Origin: Legionella steelei | Lineage (GTDB): Bacteria > Pseudomonadota > Gammaproteobacteria > Legionellales > Legionellaceae | Direction: 5' to 3' | NCBI RefSeq assembly: GCF_001468005.1 | Contig: NZ_LNYY01000019.1 | Span: 1,075,948-1,139,947 of the forward strand | DNA length: 64,000 nt | In this document: positions 44,913 to 53,817 of the stretch, piece by piece | Position numbering within the stretch: position 1 is the stretch's first letter | Layout of the letters: each line of letters opens with the position of its first letter | Notes under the pieces: generated by a model | What the model saw: the letters and a program-made list of their open reading frames with translations, nothing else | Database searches by the model: none | Told to the model about the DNA's origin: nothing | Translations under genes and position numbers: made by a program

Positions 44913-46211
44913 CTAGCTCAATGCAGTTTTCTTCTTATCCAAACGGAGAGAACGATCTAATAATTGCTCATAGATAGGTCCATTTGGAGTGAGCTGCAGC
45001 ACAATAGTTGCGGTAATACATGCCATCATCACAGGGAAAATTAAATAATAATTATGAGTCATTTCTACCACTAATACGGCTCCGGTTATTGGTGCGCGTG
45101 TTGATGAAGCAAACAGGGCGGCCATTCCTGCCACGGCAAACATGCCTGGTTGAGTTAAGAAATCAATATGTAACATTTCTAAAATCTGGAATATAGCTAA
45201 ACCAAGAAGCGTGCCTAAAGAAAGAATCGGGGCAAAAATTCCTCCAGGGACTGATGTTCCATAACACACCATAGTTCCTATAAAGCGTGCCACTAAAAGA
45301 AAACACAAAAAACCAAATCCGGGTGCAAGAGTTAAGGCCTGATGAATAATATTCATACCACCACCCACTGCTTCAGGATGATGTACCGCTAAAGCACCAA
45401 TCAAAAAACCTACAGCCAGGACGTAATATGATTTTTGTCGTGAAGTCAGTTTATCCAAGAATGTTAGTGTTCTAATTAAAGAGAGATTAAATAAAAGCCC
45501 CACAAAACCGACCACAATACCAAACAGAGCAAATAGCCATAAGGAATCAAGATGGGGGAATTCAAATACATTCATTGGAATTGTTGGCTGAGGCCCAATG
45601 ATTAAATCAAGGATAACTGTAGCAGTAATACAACAGATAACAACCATACTAAAACTGGTAAAAGAATAGTTGAATTGATTGCGCATCTCTTCCAGAACAA
45701 AAATAACTCCGGCTAAAGGAGCATTAAAAGCAACAGCCAAACCAGCAGCGGCTCCTGCTGCAATTAAACTATCTTTTCTACGTCGAGAAAGGTTAAATAA
45801 GCTTCCAAGCATTTCTCCTAAACTACCACCTATGTGAATCGTAGGTCCCTCACGTCCCAAAATCATCTTTGCAGAAAGGACCAACATGCCAAAAAAGAAT
45901 TTTACCGGTAATACGCGACGCCAAAATATGGTTTTTAAATGAAGTAATGTACCCTCAATCTCCGGGACACCACTTCCTGAAGCTTCAGGAGCATACTGCT
46001 TTACAGCAAAATAAGCAGCATAGACCAGAACCATCGAAACCAAACCGGAAATAAAAGCGGCCGGCCATCCATGAATGCTGAGGGATTGAAAAAAGTTATC
46101 TAGCAAGTTGCTAAGCACATCGATTGATAATCGAAACGTAGAACCAACAAGGCCTACGACAATACCCAAAACAAAAGATACAACATAGAGCATCAATATC
46201 TTTTTGCGCAT
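44913..46211 (-). CDS. ClC-family chloride channel or H+/Cl- antiporter
   Basis: The 432-residue protein has the ClC signatures GSGVPEIEG near residue 80, GREGPTIHIGG near residue 119 and GGIFAPILSLG near residue 322. The gating glutamate (E in GREGPT) and the internal proton glutamate (E in LEEMRNQFNYSF) are both present, so it is likely an antiporter, as in E. coli ClC-ec1, and not a passive channel. Some bacterial ClC antiporters aid acid resistance. It starts four bases after trpEG on the same strand, so the two may share a transcript. Confidence 0.93.
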   Translation of the reverse strand: MRKKILMLYVVSFVLGIVVGLVGSTFRLSIDVLSNLLDNFFQSLSIHGWPAAFISGLVSMVLVYAAYFAVKQYAPEASGSGVPEIEGTLLHLKTIFWRRVLPVKFFFGMLVLSAKMILGREGPTIHIGGSLGEMLGSLFNLSRRRKDSLIAAGAAAGLAVAFNAPLAGVIFVLEEMRNQFNYSFTSFSMVVICCITATVILDLIIGPQPTIPMNVFEFPHLDSLWLFALFGIVVGFVGLLFNLSLIRTLTFLDKLTSRQKSYYVLAVGFLIGALAVHHPEAVGGGMNIIHQALTLAPGFGFLCFLLVARFIGTMVCYGTSVPGGIFAPILSLGTLLGLAIFQILEMLHIDFLTQPGMFAVAGMAALFASSTRAPITGAVLVVEMTHNYYLIFPVMMACITATIVLQLTPNGPIYEQLLDRSLRLDKKKTALS

Positions 46212-46215
46212 TGTC

Positions 46216-48351
46216 TTAAATCATCCTCATTAAATTAGTAATAATTTTTAATCCTGCTTGATTAACTAAAGACAATATGGTTTCAGGATGAAACTGAACC
46301 GCATGAATGGGTAACTGTTGATGCGAAACAGCCATAACGACGCCATCATCACTCATCGCTGTAATATTCAATTCCTTGGGTACTGTATTCAAGCGTGCAT
46401 AAAGAGAATGATATCTTCCTGCCTTGAAACTCTTCCCCAAGCCAGAGAACAAATCAGGTTCACCGACTACGTTGATAATTGATGGCTTACCATGCATAGG
46501 ATATTTTAGAACATCCAAAACACCACCAAAATGCTCAACAAGTCCTTGTAACCCCAAACACACTCCAAACAATGGTATGCCTTTAGAAATAACCTCTGCA
46601 ATTGTCTGAGAAAGATTAAAATCACTTGGTTTGCCTGGTCCAGGAGATAAAACAACAAGGTCATATTTTTTATTTTGTAAATAATGCAAGGCCTTATCAA
46701 AACGAATTGTGCTCACCTCGGCTCCAGTTTGCCGGAGATAATTTGCCAAAGTATGCACAAAAGAATCCTGATGATCGATAAGCAATACGTGCTTACCTTT
46801 TCCAGTTAAGGGCAAATCCATTGCCTTGCTTGCAGCATGAGGCTCGCGTTTTTGCAACATATCTAAAAATGCAGAGGCTTTTAAGCGGGTTTCTTCCTCT
46901 TCTGACTCAGGTATTGAATCATAAAGCAAGGTGGCACCCACACGAATTTCAGCAACTCCTTTTTCAATACGTACTGTTCTCAAAACCAGGCCCGTATTTA
47001 AATTCCCGTCAAAACCAAACCAACCTACTGCACCAGCGTACCACTTACGGGGAGATTTTTCATGCTCTTCAATAAAATTAAGCGCCCACAGTTTTGGTGC
47101 ACCAGTTACAGTAACAACCCACATATGGGTTAGAAAAGCATCTACAGCATCAAAGTTTTCTCTCAAAATACCTTCAACATGATCGACGGTATGAATCACT
47201 CGCGAATACATTTCAATTTGCCTGCGGCCGATTACTTTCACAGAACCTGCTTCGCAAATACGTGATTTATCGTTTCTATCCACATCAGTACACATTGTTA
47301 ATTCAGATTCTTCTTTTTTTGAATCGAGTAAAGCCTGAATATTTTCTGCGTCCTCAATGGCATCAGCACCCCGTTTAATCGTTCCTGAAATGGGACAAGT
47401 TTCCACTCTTTTCCCATGCACTCGCACATACATCTCTGGAGAGGCACCAACCAGATATTCGTCATCACCTAGATTAATAAAAAAGCCATATGGTGACGGA
47501 TTCAAACGACGCATTTGTTTGAATAAAGCAGAAGGTTGATCTTCATAATGGGTATAAAAAGTTTGACTTGGCACAACTTCAAACAAATCACCACAAGCAA
47601 ATCGCTCTTTGGCCTTGGCAACAACCTGGGCATACTCTCCTGGCTCATGATCACATGTCTTTTTTGGCTTATTTGGTGCTTGGTATGTTGCAGTCCCCCC
47701 CTCTCTCGCCAAAGAATTAGTTGATTGGCCTTGAAATTGAAAATCATAACGTCTAAGAAACGCTTCTTCTTTACGATGGTTCACCACATAAATCTCATCA
47801 GGTAAATAAAGAACCATATCTCTTTGTGATGGCTCTCTTTTTTTATGTTTCTTTAAGCCCTCAAATTGAAAAATCAAATCAAAACCCAAAGCACCATATA
47901 GTCCTAAGTAAGACTCCTCATCTACTTTGAAAAAAGCCAAGATAAGGCGAATCACCGTAAATACCGATGGTTGCTGGCTACGCTCTTCTTCGCTGAAGAC
48001 CTCATCAGAAGGTATCAATTTGATTTGTAACAACGTATTACTTTGTGCCAATACTTCTAAATACGCTTCATGTTCCAGTAAAGGCATAATGAATGTTAAT
48101 AGCATCTTACCGCGTTGATTTAATGCATCAATTTGAATTAAATTTTGCTTGCAAGTAAGAGCCAAAGGTGGATTATAAAAACCTATATCCCAACATGTGT
48201 AACGCCCTGGATATTCAAAGCTTGATGCGAATAAAGCGCCTCTTTGTGAATCCAGATGTTCCAGCAGATTTTCTATGCCTTGTTGATAATCCAGTGGCGT
48301 CTGAGAACACTCTATCTCAACGCCCCCTTGGGTTTTATAATGTTGCAACAT
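46216..48351 (-). CDS. trpEG: Anthranilate synthase, fused component I/II
   Basis: The 711-residue protein joins a TrpE-like chorismate-binding domain (residues about 1-500) to a glutamine amidotransferase (about 515-711). TrpE motifs are VGASPEMYVRVHGKRVETCPISGTIKRG in parts (GASPEMYVR, CPISGTIKRG), ELTMCTDVDRNDKSRIC and a C-terminal GAVGWFGFDG. The amidotransferase has VLLIDHQDSFVHTLANYLR, VVLSPGPGKPSDF, the nucleophile in GVCLGLQGL and HAVQFHPETILS. It makes anthranilate from chorismate and glutamine. Fused TrpEG is known in Legionella and rhizobia. No other trp gene is near. Confidence 0.93.
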   Translation of the reverse strand: MLQHYKTQGGVEIECSQTPLDYQQGIENLLEHLDSQRGALFASSFEYPGRYTCWDIGFYNPPLALTCKQNLIQIDALNQRGKMLLTFIMPLLEHEAYLEVLAQSNTLLQIKLIPSDEVFSEEERSQQPSVFTVIRLILAFFKVDEESYLGLYGALGFDLIFQFEGLKKHKKREPSQRDMVLYLPDEIYVVNHRKEEAFLRRYDFQFQGQSTNSLAREGGTATYQAPNKPKKTCDHEPGEYAQVVAKAKERFACGDLFEVVPSQTFYTHYEDQPSALFKQMRRLNPSPYGFFINLGDDEYLVGASPEMYVRVHGKRVETCPISGTIKRGADAIEDAENIQALLDSKKEESELTMCTDVDRNDKSRICEAGSVKVIGRRQIEMYSRVIHTVDHVEGILRENFDAVDAFLTHMWVVTVTGAPKLWALNFIEEHEKSPRKWYAGAVGWFGFDGNLNTGLVLRTVRIEKGVAEIRVGATLLYDSIPESEEEETRLKASAFLDMLQKREPHAASKAMDLPLTGKGKHVLLIDHQDSFVHTLANYLRQTGAEVSTIRFDKALHYLQNKKYDLVVLSPGPGKPSDFNLSQTIAEVISKGIPLFGVCLGLQGLVEHFGGVLDVLKYPMHGKPSIINVVGEPDLFSGLGKSFKAGRYHSLYARLNTVPKELNITAMSDDGVVMAVSHQQLPIHAVQFHPETILSLVNQAGLKIITNLMRMI

Positions 48352-48424
48352 GAATGACTAACTCAATAGATAGTTATGGTGTGTACATCATTCTACTTTA
48401 AAAATGAGCTTCTGCAAGAAGCTC

Positions 48425-48505
48425 GTAGCCTAGTGTAGTGTAGCGATTATGTTTCCCTTCTCCACAGAGAAGGTGCCCGTTAGGGCAGATGAGGGGCACT
48501 TTCTC
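48425..48505. repeat. REP-like repeat with double hairpin
   Basis: CTCGTAGCCTAGTG resembles the GTAGCCTGGGT family. It is followed by CCTTCTC-CACA-GAGAAGG at 48456-48473, then GCCC-GTTA-GGGC and GATGAGGGG. The double hairpin with GATGAGGG resembles REP units of many gamma-proteobacteria. It lies between argH and trpEG. Confidence 0.7.
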
Positions 48506-48508
48506 TGC

Positions 48509-49747
48509 CTACATTTCACTTTTAATAATCTCCTCAAGCGAACAACTCTTATCCATTGCAGCCTGAACCCACAAGCCCACTTGATGATGCGCATCCCTAA
48601 AAGGTATACCTTTCAATACTAAAGACTCTAATATTGCTGTAGCATTTAGATAACCACTATTGGCTTTTTGTGCCATTAATTTCGTATTAAATTGCACACT
48701 GCGCAAAAACGGCGTCATGATGTCCAAACAAGCCGTCAATGTATTAACGGTGTCAAACAAACATTCTTTATCTTCTTGCATGTCCTTATTATACGCAAGC
48801 GGCAACCCTTTCATGACAGTAAGAATCCCCATTAAATGCCCAAATACCCGGCCGCTTTTACCTCGAACTAACTCCAAAACATCTGGATTTTTCTTATTAG
48901 GCATTAAAGAAGAACCTGTCGCAAAAGCATCATCAAGGGTAATAAAACCAAATTCCTGAGTAGTCCAAAGAATTAAATCCTCCGCAAAACGTGATAAATG
49001 CATCATCACGATCGATGCAGCAGAACAAAACTCAATAATAAAATCTCTGTCGCTCACAGCATCCAGAGTATTCTCAATGACTCCATTAAAGCCCAGCGTT
49101 TTAGCAACCCACGCACGATCCAAAGGCAAAGTGCTTCCTGCTAAAGCACCAGCACCTAAAGGAGAGTAATTCATCCGTGTATGCCAATCGTGAAAACGCC
49201 CTAAATCTCGTTGAAACATTGCCAGATAAGCAGCAAAGAAATGACCTAAATAAATGGGTTGAGCTTGCTGTAAATGTGTATAGCCAGGAATTTTATCCTC
49301 CGCATGAACACGAGCCAGCTCTTCCAAAACATGGTTTAAATTTTGTATCAGTGCGATAATCTGCAATCCTGCATCACGAGAATACAACCTTAAATCCAGA
49401 GCAACCTGATCATTACGGCTGCGACCAGTATGAAGCTTTTTACCTACATCACCAATTTTGGTGATGAGTAATTGCTCCACAAACATATGAATATCTTCAT
49501 TAGACTCATCAAATTCATGGATGCCTTTTGCTATTTCATGGCTGATTTCGTCTAACCCATTGCAGATCAAGTCTGCCTCATTATCAGTGATAAGCCCTTG
49601 ACGTGCTAACATTTTTGCATGTGCTTGGCTGCCCACGATATCGTGGACATAAAGTACCTTATCAAAAGCCAGGGAAGCATTAAAATGCATGACTCGAGTA
49701 TCCAACTCCTTCTTAAATCGTCCTCCCCAAGTTTTATGAGCCATCAT
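48509..49747 (-). CDS. argH: Argininosuccinate lyase
   Basis: The 412-residue protein has the fumarase/ASL signature [21 protein letters not shown] near residue 278 and motifs [25 protein letters not shown] and [12 protein letters not shown]. It splits argininosuccinate into arginine and fumarate. It starts with an ATGA overlap with argG and an AAAGGAGG ribosome site. It is shorter than the usual 457-465 residues: the C-terminal 45 or so residues of E. coli ArgH have no counterpart. The active-site parts are complete, so activity is still expected. Confidence 0.94.
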   Translation of the reverse strand: MMAHKTWGGRFKKELDTRVMHFNASLAFDKVLYVHDIVGSQAHAKMLARQGLITDNEADLICNGLDEISHEIAKGIHEFDESNEDIHMFVEQLLITKIGDVGKKLHTGRSRNDQVALDLRLYSRDAGLQIIALIQNLNHVLEELARVHAEDKIPGYTHLQQAQPIYLGHFFAAYLAMFQRDLGRFHDWHTRMNYSPLGAGALAGSTLPLDRAWVAKTLGFNGVIENTLDAVSDRDFIIEFCSAASIVMMHLSRFAEDLILWTTQEFGFITLDDAFATGSSLMPNKKNPDVLELVRGKSGRVFGHLMGILTVMKGLPLAYNKDMQEDKECLFDTVNTLTACLDIMTPFLRSVQFNTKLMAQKANSGYLNATAILESLVLKGIPFRDAHHQVGLWVQAAMDKSCSLEEIIKSEM

Positions 49748-50955
49748 TTACCTCCTTTATGTACCTTGCCATACACTTGTGCTGATAAAGAAAATAGATT
49801 AATAAATCCTTCGGCATCCTGCTGATTATAAACACCATCTTCTTCGAATGTAGCTAAAGCAGGATCATGTAAACTAAAGGGTGAATACATCCCATAAGGA
49901 ATGATGTTCCCTTTAAATAACTGGACACTGACAGTTCCAGTCATATGTTGTTGCGTCACATCAATCAAAGCATCTAATGCGTTCTTCGTTTGAGAAAACC
50001 ATCGTCCTTCATAAACAAGATTGGCATACGTTTGTTGCAAGGATTGTTTTAAATGCAAAGTTGCTCGGTCAAGACATAAACTCTCAAGCATCTGATGTGT
50101 TTTGTACAACACAGCAGCCGCTGGTGCTTCATATATTCCTCTGATTTTCATTCCAACCAGTCGATTCTCCACAATATCAGCCACCCCAATTCCATGAGAA
50201 CCTGCTATTTGATTTAATTGTTTTAGTAATTCGACAGATGACATTTTTTTAGTATTCAACGCAACGGGAACCCCTTTTACAAACTCAATACTCACTAATT
50301 CGGGCTTATCCGATGTTTGCTCCAAAGAGGCGGTCATTAATAATAGATCATCAGGTCTGGGTTGTCCTGGATCTTCCAAAATCCCTCCTTCATGCGAAAT
50401 GTACCAAAGATTATGATCTCGTGAATAAGGTGATTTGGGGGTAACAGGTACTTCAATCCCATGTAATTTGGCATACGCAATCGCCTCTTGTCGTGACTTA
50501 ATTTTCCAAGTTCTCCATGGGGCGATAATTTTAAGTTCTGGAGCTAATGCTTTTACCGTATATTCAAAACGAACCTGATCATTACCTTTGCCAGTTGCTC
50601 CATGAGCAACCGCTTCCGCCTTTTCTTCTAATGCAATTTCAACCAGTTTTTTTGCAATAAGTGGTCGTGAAATGGTACCTAAAATATATTGATTTTCATA
50701 AAGAGCGCCTGCTTTGACTAATCGCCACAAATAGTCGCTAACAAATTCATCTTGAACGTTCATTACATAGGCTTTGGAAGCACCGCTTTTTATCGCCTTA
50801 TCTTTAATCGCTGCTAAGTCTTCACTTTGTCCTAAATCACAAACCATAGCAATAATTTCTGCCTGTTGGTAATGTTCTTTAAGCCATGGAATCATTACGG
50901 AAGTATCCAGCCCACCGGAATAAGCAAGGACAATTTTTTTAATCGATTCATTCAT
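49744..50955 (-). CDS. argG: Argininosuccinate synthase
   Basis: The 403-residue protein has the ATP-pyrophosphatase loop [15 protein letters not shown] at residues 11-25, [15 protein letters not shown], and [14 protein letters not shown] near residue 118. It joins citrulline and aspartate into argininosuccinate. The length is normal. The gene sits between the ABC ATPase (four-base gap) and argH (four-base overlap), tying citrulline use to amino-acid uptake. Confidence 0.96.
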   Translation of the reverse strand: MNESIKKIVLAYSGGLDTSVMIPWLKEHYQQAEIIAMVCDLGQSEDLAAIKDKAIKSGASKAYVMNVQDEFVSDYLWRLVKAGALYENQYILGTISRPLIAKKLVEIALEEKAEAVAHGATGKGNDQVRFEYTVKALAPELKIIAPWRTWKIKSRQEAIAYAKLHGIEVPVTPKSPYSRDHNLWYISHEGGILEDPGQPRPDDLLLMTASLEQTSDKPELVSIEFVKGVPVALNTKKMSSVELLKQLNQIAGSHGIGVADIVENRLVGMKIRGIYEAPAAAVLYKTHQMLESLCLDRATLHLKQSLQQTYANLVYEGRWFSQTKNALDALIDVTQQHMTGTVSVQLFKGNIIPYGMYSPFSLHDPALATFEEDGVYNQQDAEGFINLFSLSAQVYGKVHKGGK

Positions 50956-50959
50956 GGAT

Positions 50960-51619
50960 CTACTCCTGGTAGTATTGTTTTAAATGCATAATAGGCTCAG
51001 CCAGTTCTTTAGGAACCACATCGGCAACTAATTGGCCACCTTTCAGAACTATCAAGCGATCCGACATTTTGCTGAGAAAATCAAGATCGTGAGATGCAAT
51101 GACCATCGTAACGCCTAAAGATTTCACTGAATTTAGTAAACTAATTACTTCATCAATTGTCGCCAGATCGAGGCCCGATGTCGGTTCATCACAAAGCAAT
51201 AAATTAGGTTTCATCATTAAGCTTCGTGCTAAAGCAACGCGTTGCTTTTGTCCACCAGACAATTGATGTGGATAAGCAGATGCTTTATCACGAATCCCTA
51301 AGTTCTGTAGCAAAGAACTCGCTTGCTCCTCATGTTTTAATGTTTTGTTTTGTAAGCGAGGTGCATAAACCAAATTTTGCATTACAGTCATATGGGGAAA
51401 AAGCTGAAAATCCTGGAACATAAAACCGCTTTGTCCTTTTACTGTAATCGTTCCGGCATCTAATGTTTCTAATTGTTGGATGCAACGCAGCAACGTGGAT
51501 TTTCCACTTCCAGATGGCCCAGCCAAACCAAGCACTGTCTGAACTTGTAACTCTAAATTGATGTTATTTAATACGGGTAATGATCCAAAATATTTAGATG
51601 CCTGGTTAATGACTAACAT
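50960..51619 (-). CDS. Amino-acid ABC transporter ATP-binding protein
   Basis: The frame is open from 51658, but the ATG at 51619 has a GAAAGGGGG ribosome site and starts [17 protein letters not shown] as expected, giving 219 residues. It has Walker [11 protein letters not shown]-loop [14 protein letters not shown], signature [14 protein letters not shown] and Walker [13 protein letters not shown]. It is the ATPase of a polar amino-acid importer and overlaps the permease gene by 14 bases. By context the substrate is arginine or a precursor such as citrulline or ornithine. Confidence 0.92.
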   Translation of the reverse strand: MLVINQASKYFGSLPVLNNINLELQVQTVLGLAGPSGSGKSTLLRCIQQLETLDAGTITVKGQSGFMFQDFQLFPHMTVMQNLVYAPRLQNKTLKHEEQASSLLQNLGIRDKASAYPHQLSGGQKQRVALARSLMMKPNLLLCDEPTSGLDLATIDEVISLLNSVKSLGVTMVIASHDLDFLSKMSDRLIVLKGGQLVADVVPKELAEPIMHLKQYYQE

Positions 51620-52250
51620 AAAGCCCCCTTTCTTCAATTTTTTTACCCATGAATTCAATCAAGAGAACCATTCCATAATAAAAACAACCAGCGATACACA
51701 AGGGAACAAAATAGGTAAATTGTTCTGCAGCAACTGATTGAGCTCGACGCATCAAATCCATCCCACCTATAGTCGCAATTAATGCTGTTTCTTTCAGTAA
51801 CGCAATCATTTCATTAATGAATGCAGGAAAAATATTTTTCACAACTTGTGGTAGAACGATATCTTTCCATAAATAGAAAGCAGGGATCTGCAAAGTTTTT
51901 GCTGCTTCAAACTGTCCTTTGGGCAAATGCTCTATTCCTGATCGCAGAATCTCAGCAATATATGCAGAACTGTTCAGACCAAATGTTAAAAGCCCTGCCA
52001 TTAGAATATTTGCTTTTACACCGATTAAGGCAGGTACCGCAAAATAAATAAAACTAAGTTGCAAAATGACTGGAGTTCCTCTCATCACGGAGATAAATCC
52101 ATTAATTATTGGCTTCATTATTCCTTGGTATCGCAATAAAGCCAGTAATGTTCCCAATAAAGTCCCTATCAATAAACCGCCAATTAATAAAATTAAGGTA
52201 ATGAGAGTACCCTCACCAATATAGAGGACATTTTGTTTTAACTCTTCCAT
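51606..52250 (-). CDS. Polar amino-acid ABC transporter permease
   Basis: The frame is open from 52268, but the ATG at 52250 with a GGAGG ribosome site seven bases upstream is preferred (214 residues). It overlaps the binding-protein gene by 13 bases. The permease motif EAAKTLQIPAFYLWKDIVLPQ and GTPVILQLSFIYFAVP identify the His/Glu/Arg/opine family (HisM/ArtQ type). Five membrane helices are predicted. A single permease gene is present, so the channel is probably a homodimer. Confidence 0.92.
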   Translation of the reverse strand: MEELKQNVLYIGEGTLITLILLIGGLLIGTLLGTLLALLRYQGIMKPIINGFISVMRGTPVILQLSFIYFAVPALIGVKANILMAGLLTFGLNSSAYIAEILRSGIEHLPKGQFEAAKTLQIPAFYLWKDIVLPQVVKNIFPAFINEMIALLKETALIATIGGMDLMRRAQSVAAEQFTYFVPLCIAGCFYYGMVLLIEFMGKKIEERGLYVSH

Positions 52251-52990
52251 TGTGCATCCTCCAACCATTTTTTCTTAAGAGCAGCCAACTCCCCGCTTTG
52301 TTCTATTTCGTGTAGCGCTTGATTTATTTTTTGTGTTAATTCAGAGTTCTTTTTTAGAGCTAAGCCATAGCCAGCATCTGATTTGGCAATTACAGCAAAA
52401 GACAATCCTGGATTTTTCTGACTAAATACCAGACCTTGGACACCATCTATGAGAACCAAATCGACATGGCCAGCTTTTAGGGCTGCGATGGCTTGATTAT
52501 TATTATCCATAATCAAAAGATTAGCGTTAGGAACATTTTGCTTTAACCAAATTTCCATAGTACTACCCAATTGCACAGCTATTTTTTTGTCGGCTAATTG
52601 TTGTATATTTTTAATTGGATTATTTTCAGGAAAAACAGCTGCCATGCTCTCGAAATAATAAGGTTTGGTAAAATCAAAATTCTTTTTTCGCTGTTCGGTA
52701 ATCGTTATCGTAGAAATCGCCGCATCAACCTGTCCAGTACTTAAGGCGGGTAAAATACTACTAAATTGCATGGTATCAAAAAATGCTTCTTTACCTAATT
52801 TTTTTGCAATCAAGCGTGCAAGGTCAATATCGAATCCTTTGATTTCCCCATGGTCGTTATATTCAAATGGTGGATATTCTGCTGCCACCGCAAAATGAAT
52901 ATTTTGAGTACTCTCCTTGGGAATTTTTGCGTAGCAAAGAAAGACAATCAATGAAAGCCCCACTAAAGCGATAAAAAATAATTGTTTCAT
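52238..52990 (-). CDS. Amino-acid ABC transporter substrate-binding protein
   Basis: The 250-residue protein has a hydrophobic N-terminus (FFIALVGLSLIVFLCYA) that acts as a signal; the FLC site is not a standard lipobox. The SBP_bac_3 domain follows: FAVAAEYPPFEYNDHGEIKGF, then DIDLARLIAKKLG, AAISTITITEQRKKNFDFTKPYY and VQLGSTMEIWLKQ. It is the first gene of the five-gene arginine operon. ARG-box-like sites lie just upstream. The ligand is inferred to be arginine or a precursor. Confidence 0.92.
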   Translation of the reverse strand: MKQLFFIALVGLSLIVFLCYAKIPKESTQNIHFAVAAEYPPFEYNDHGEIKGFDIDLARLIAKKLGKEAFFDTMQFSSILPALSTGQVDAAISTITITEQRKKNFDFTKPYYFESMAAVFPENNPIKNIQQLADKKIAVQLGSTMEIWLKQNVPNANLLIMDNNNQAIAALKAGHVDLVLIDGVQGLVFSQKNPGLSFAVIAKSDAGYGLALKKNSELTQKINQALHEIEQSGELAALKKKWLEDAQWKS

Positions 52991-53007
52991 TTGAATATAA
53001 ATCCAGT
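52990..53007. promoter_or_regulatory. ARG-box-like site next to the binding-protein gene start
   Basis: TTTGAATATAAATCCAGT fits the E. coli ARG box pattern (wNTnAATwwwwATTnANw) with one mismatch. It touches the start codon of the binding-protein gene. Confidence 0.45.
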
Positions 53008-53057
53008 TTTTATGCGTTTTTTAAATTTATCAACCTCGACTTGCTCTGTCAAGATAT

Positions 53058-53095
53058 TTTGAATATAATTTCATTAAAATGATTTTGTATTCACA
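53058..53095. promoter_or_regulatory. Tandem ARG-box-like sites, argR control region
   Basis: TTTGAATATAATTTCATT at 53058-53075 and AATGATTTTGTATTCACA at 53078-53095 each fit the 18-base ARG box with one or two mismatches, and are spaced by two bases. ArgR hexamers bind pairs spaced by two or three bases. The sites lie between argR and the divergent transport-argGH operon, so both may be repressed. Confidence 0.6.
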
Positions 53096-53121
53096 TGGTC
53101 ATAAATGAAGTGGAGAGTTAT

Positions 53122-53577
53122 ATGAGCCAAGATGCAGCTCTTGATGGACACATATTAAATATTGTGCAAACAGAAAAAATTGCAGAACAAATTGATTTGC
53201 AAAATAGCTTAAAAGTTCGAGGTTACACTATTCCTCAGGCAACCCTCTCGCGAAGGCTTAAAAAATTAAAAATTGCAAAAATAGGCGGTACTTATCAAGT
53301 CGTCGACTATAATGTACCGAATCTGCCTTTGGTATTGAACCTACAAGTGTCAGATTATGGCCTTATTGTGCTCCACACCCATCCTGGAAATGCAAACAGC
53401 CTGGCTTTTTTTATTGATAGAAAATTTGTATCCTTTTCATTTCAACCCATTCAAAACTCAGGGATATTAGGCACAATTGCTGGTGACGATACCGTACTGC
53501 TTATTGTAAAAAGTAAAGAACAATTAAAACATGTAATTCAACTGCTATATGATGAGTTCCCTTACCTGAAAAAGTAA
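53122..53577 (+). CDS. argR: Arginine repressor
   Basis: The frame opens at 53095, but the ATG at 53122 has a GGAG ribosome site six bases upstream and is preferred (151 residues). The winged-helix DNA-binding domain has IPQATLSRRLKKLKIAK near residue 42, and the C-terminal arginine-binding oligomerisation domain has LHTHPGNANSLAFFID and GILGTIAGDDTVLLI. With arginine it represses arginine genes. It is divergent from the transport-argGH operon. In L. pneumophila, ArgR is known to respond to arginine inside the vacuole. Confidence 0.94.
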   Translation: MSQDAALDGHILNIVQTEKIAEQIDLQNSLKVRGYTIPQATLSRRLKKLKIAKIGGTYQVVDYNVPNLPLVLNLQVSDYGLIVLHTHPGNANSLAFFIDRKFVSFSFQPIQNSGILGTIAGDDTVLLIVKSKEQLKHVIQLLYDEFPYLKK

Positions 53578-53641
53578 TAGCTATCGCATCAACTCCCTAT
53601 CCAAGGTTATGAGTTTTCTATCGAACCTAAGGCCTCTACTG

Positions 53642-53672
53642 TCGCTCTCAAAACGCTGATGAGCGATTTTTT
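53642..53672 (+). terminator. Rho-independent terminator after argR
   Basis: TCGCTC and GAGCGA pair (with inner TCA/TGA) and are followed by six Ts, 65 bases past the argR stop. Confidence 0.7.
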
Positions 53673-53746
53673 AAAAAACAAGACAAAGCCCCCACAACAA
53701 CTAGCGCATCACGACCAACATGGTCTTTGCCCCTAAACAAGTGGCT

Positions 53747-53780
53747 ATTAATTGAGCATTAAATGATTTTTTGATACACT
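53747..53780 (+). promoter_or_regulatory. PmrA-box-like element with -10
   Basis: ATTAATTGA-GC-ATTAAATGA at 53747-53766 has TTAA cores 11 bases apart. A weak -10, TACACT, follows at 53775-53780, eight bases on. The start codon is at 53818. This is the weakest of the four matches. Confidence 0.4.
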
Positions 53781-53817
53781 TATTCATTTTTACGTTACAC
53801 TTTTTGATTAGATAAAA

